The notes under the pieces: model-generated | What the model saw: the letters and a program-made list of their open reading frames with translations, nothing else | What the model was told of the DNA's origin: nothing | Databases searched by the model: none | Made by a program: the position numbers and the translations under genes | Assembly (NCBI RefSeq): GCF_001613405.1 | Contig: NZ_BDCH01000012.1 | Location: forward strand, 744,001 to 808,000 | Reading direction: 5' to 3' | Length of the DNA stretch: 64,000 nucleotides | Source: Nocardia crassostreae | GTDB lineage: Bacteria > Actinomycetota > Actinomycetes > Mycobacteriales > Mycobacteriaceae | Part shown: one piece after another, positions 62,247 to 64,000 of the stretch | Layout of the letters: each line of letters begins with the position of its first letter | How positions within the stretch are numbered: the stretch's first letter is position 1

Positions 62247-63425
62247 ATGCAGTTGAGCTATAGCCCGTACGATTTCCAAGTGCACGCCGATCCGTACCCG
62301 TACTATGCCAGGTTGCGGAACGAGGCCCCGGTCTACCGGAACGAGACCGACGATTTCTGGGCGCTGTCACGACATGCGGACGTATTGGCCGCGCTCCGGG
62401 ACTCCGAGCGGTACTCCAGCGTGAACGGCATTCGGATGGAGCCCGCCTTCTGGGGGCCGCAGGCCGAGCGGTTCTTCTCCTTCGTCGCCATGGATCTGCC
62501 CAAGTACACCCGGCTGCGCGGGCTGGTCACGCGGGCGTTCACCGCGCACCGGGTGCAGTCGCTGGCGCCGCGGCTGCGCGAGATCGCCCAGGGGCTGCTG
62601 GAACCCTTGCTGGCGCGCGGCAGCTTCGGTCTCATGGCCGATTTCGCCGGGCCGTTCCCGACCGAGGTGATCTCGGAACTGGTCGGGGTGCCCGCGGCCG
62701 ACCGGGACATGATCCGCAAGCTCGGCATGGAGATCATGTACACCGAGGAGGAGTCCACCGATCTGCGGCCCGAGGCCATGGCCGCCATCGGCGCGCTGGT
62801 CGGGTACTACACCGAGCTCACCATCGAGCGCGCCCAGCGGCCGCAGGACGATCTGCTGTCCGGGCTGCTCGGCGCGGCCGACGGGCCGGATCGGCTGATG
62901 CCCGAGGAGGTCGTGGGCGTGGTGATCCTGCTGGTCGGCGCGGGCATCGAAACCGCCATGCTCACCTTCGGAAATGCCTGGCATGCGGGCTGGCTGCATC
63001 CGGACGCGCGGCGGCAGGCGCTGGGCGGGCGCATCGACGACTGGATTGCCGAGGCCATGCGCTGGGATCCGTCCACGCAGACGGCGTTGCGCACCACCAC
63101 CGCGGAGGTGGAACTGCACGGCGTCACCATTCCGGCGGGTTCGCGCATGCTGCTGCTGCCCGGGTCGGCCAATCGCGATCCGGAGGTCTTCGCCGAGCCG
63201 GATACCTTCGATCTGGATCGCGACACCGGGGCCTCGCTGGTCTTCGGCAGCGGTCGGCACCACTGCCTCGGGTCGAATCTGGCGCTGCTGGAATTGCGGA
63301 TCGCATTGGGCGAGATCGCGGCCGCCGTTTCCGATTACGACGTCGACGGCGACGAGCTGGTGCGCATCCACGCCTCCAACAACCGCGGCTTCGCGAGCCT
63401 GCCCACGACCGTCACCCCGCGCTGA
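62247..63425 (+). CDS. Cytochrome P450 (CYP105/107-like)
   Basis: A 392-residue soluble bacterial P450. FVAMDLPKYTRLRGLVTRAFTA (about residue 80; Pro replaces the usual Asp-Pro-Pro-Glu/His), I helix LLVGAGIETAML (about 235), EAMRWDPSTQTALRTT (ExxR, about 270) and haem loop FGSGRHHCLGSNLALLEL (Cys about 338). ATG 62247 with GGAAGG. It closes the small terpene locus and may oxidise the cyclised product; a strong terminator hairpin follows. Confidence 0.94.
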   Translation: MQLSYSPYDFQVHADPYPYYARLRNEAPVYRNETDDFWALSRHADVLAALRDSERYSSVNGIRMEPAFWGPQAERFFSFVAMDLPKYTRLRGLVTRAFTAHRVQSLAPRLREIAQGLLEPLLARGSFGLMADFAGPFPTEVISELVGVPAADRDMIRKLGMEIMYTEEESTDLRPEAMAAIGALVGYYTELTIERAQRPQDDLLSGLLGAADGPDRLMPEEVVGVVILLVGAGIETAMLTFGNAWHAGWLHPDARRQALGGRIDDWIAEAMRWDPSTQTALRTTTAEVELHGVTIPAGSRMLLLPGSANRDPEVFAEPDTFDLDRDTGASLVFGSGRHHCLGSNLALLELRIALGEIAAAVSDYDVDGDELVRIHASNNRGFASLPTTVTPR

Positions 63426-63458
63426 GCCCTGCGCGGGGAGTTCAAGGAGTGCGGCCAT

Positions 63459-63495
63459 AAGCCTGGGCGTCGAATCCTTCGGCGCCCAGGCTTTT
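63459..63495 (+). terminator. Rho-independent terminator after P450
   Basis: Eleven-bp perfect stem (AAGCCTGGGCG / CGCCCAGGCTT) with a 13-nt loop, followed by TTTT-type run ending at 63495. It lies 33 bp after the P450 stop and is the only hairpin plus T tract I noticed in the window. Confidence 0.85.
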
Positions 63496-63502
63496 CGGGT
63501 GA

Positions 63503-64000
63503 TCAGCGCCAGAACTGGGCGCGGCGGCGGGTATTGGTGCGTGACTCGAGGGGTTTGAGAGGCGTGGGTTCGGCGGCGGCGGGGTCGAGGACCACGAGGG
63601 TGGCGATGCGGCGGGGGAGGTCGAGGCGGGTGCGGAGGTGGGGCCAGGCGGGTTCGAGGGCGGAGGTCAGGTCGGCCGGGTCCAGGTCCAGGGCGGCGGT
63701 GGCCTCGAGGAGGGCGAAGGGGTCGATATCGCGGTGCCGGGCGGCCGCGGCGAGGAGGGGGGCGAGGCGATTGCGGGGGGTGCAGGCCAGGACCTGGTGC
63801 AGGACCGCCGGGCCGGTGGGGGCGTGTGAGTGGTCGGCCATACAGGTGGCGACGAAGTCGATATCGGAATCCATTGCGGCGCGGAGGAGTTCGAAGTGCT
63901 CTTCGACCGCGCCCGGATCGGTGGCGGCGGTGTGGAAGACGGCGGAGACTTCGGCGCGGGTCCAGGCGGCGCGACGGGATCGCTGGAAGGGGGTGCGGGA
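63503..64000 (-). CDS. Hypothetical protein, 5' end outside window
   Basis: Open frame of 165 codons from the window edge to TGA at 63503; the start lies beyond 64000, so the internal ATG at 63874 is not the true start. The sequence (AAWTRAEVSAVFHTAATDPGAVEEHFELLRAAMDSDIDF in anchors) is helical, with LLAAAARHRDIDPFALLEATAALDLDPADL. I do not recognise the family. Third codon positions are overwhelmingly C, unlike most genes here but like the PaaX gene at 23071-23928. Confidence 0.65.
   Translation of the reverse strand, partial: SRTPFQRSRRAAWTRAEVSAVFHTAATDPGAVEEHFELLRAAMDSDIDFVATCMADHSHAPTGPAVLHQVLACTPRNRLAPLLAAAARHRDIDPFALLEATAALDLDPADLTSALEPAWPHLRTRLDLPRRIATLVVLDPAAAEPTPLKPLESRTNTRRRAQFWR

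Noticed and set aside
1..64000. tRNA, rRNA, CRISPR array, insertion sequence or prophage
   Set aside because: No cloverleaf, repeat-spacer array, transposase, integrase or terminal repeat was noticed on reading the window and frames.

Overview
The window is very GC-rich, gene-dense actinobacterial DNA. A mycolate-type actinomycete, most likely Nocardia, is my inference from the DUF397/XRE pairs, a SARP regulator, a geosmin-type terpene cyclase, duplicated acyl-CoA ligases and P450s. I saw no tRNA, rRNA, CRISPR array or insertion sequence.

1-19.5 kb is a probable meroterpenoid gene cluster. A nine-gene leftward operon (8896 to 1) encodes a DhbA/EntA-like dehydrogenase, PhzD, PhzE, a second SDR, two secreted proteins, HMG-CoA reductase, HMG-CoA synthase and mevalonate kinase (cut by the window edge). 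A divergent rightward operon (9082 to 14262) encodes two adenylate-forming ligases, a UbiA prenyltransferase (frameshifted) and a polyprenyl diphosphate synthase; a second UbiA gene lies at 14247-15188. Together they suggest chorismate to 3-hydroxyanthranilate, mevalonate to polyprenyl diphosphate, and joining of the two. A two-component pair and a SARP regulator (16.1-19.5 kb) flank the cluster.

19.6-27.3 kb holds regulators (HTH protein, XRE/DUF397 pair), an SDR, a tryptophan 2,3-dioxygenase/kynureninase/PaaX operon and a PucR-type regulator. 27.4-32.4 kb is a four-gene 2-oxoacid (pyruvate-type) dehydrogenase operon. 32.4-41.4 kb carries a TetR/MFS divergent pair (transporter frameshifted), a glutamine amidotransferase, a secreted serine protease, a putative glycoside hydrolase, a deacetylase lipoprotein and a P450.

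41.4-45.8 kb contains an M-box (Mg2+) riboswitch with a good promoter, followed by a short Pro/acid-rich leader ORF, a secreted protein and an orphan ABC transporter (fused double permease plus ATPase). 45.8-57.1 kb: phosphoribosyltransferase, two acyl-CoA synthetases (one broken), GAF-LuxR regulator, phytase-like protein, serine hydrolase, DedA protein, a second two-component pair, an HPF-like protein and an HxlR regulator. 57.1-63.4 kb: a frameshifted thioesterase, a MurG-like transferase, then a small terpenoid locus (terpene cyclase, prenyl diphosphate synthase, methyltransferase with an in-frame TGA, P450).

Four genes carry what look like single-base insertions and two have a conserved Trp codon replaced by TGA; whether these are real mutations or assembly errors must be settled from reads.
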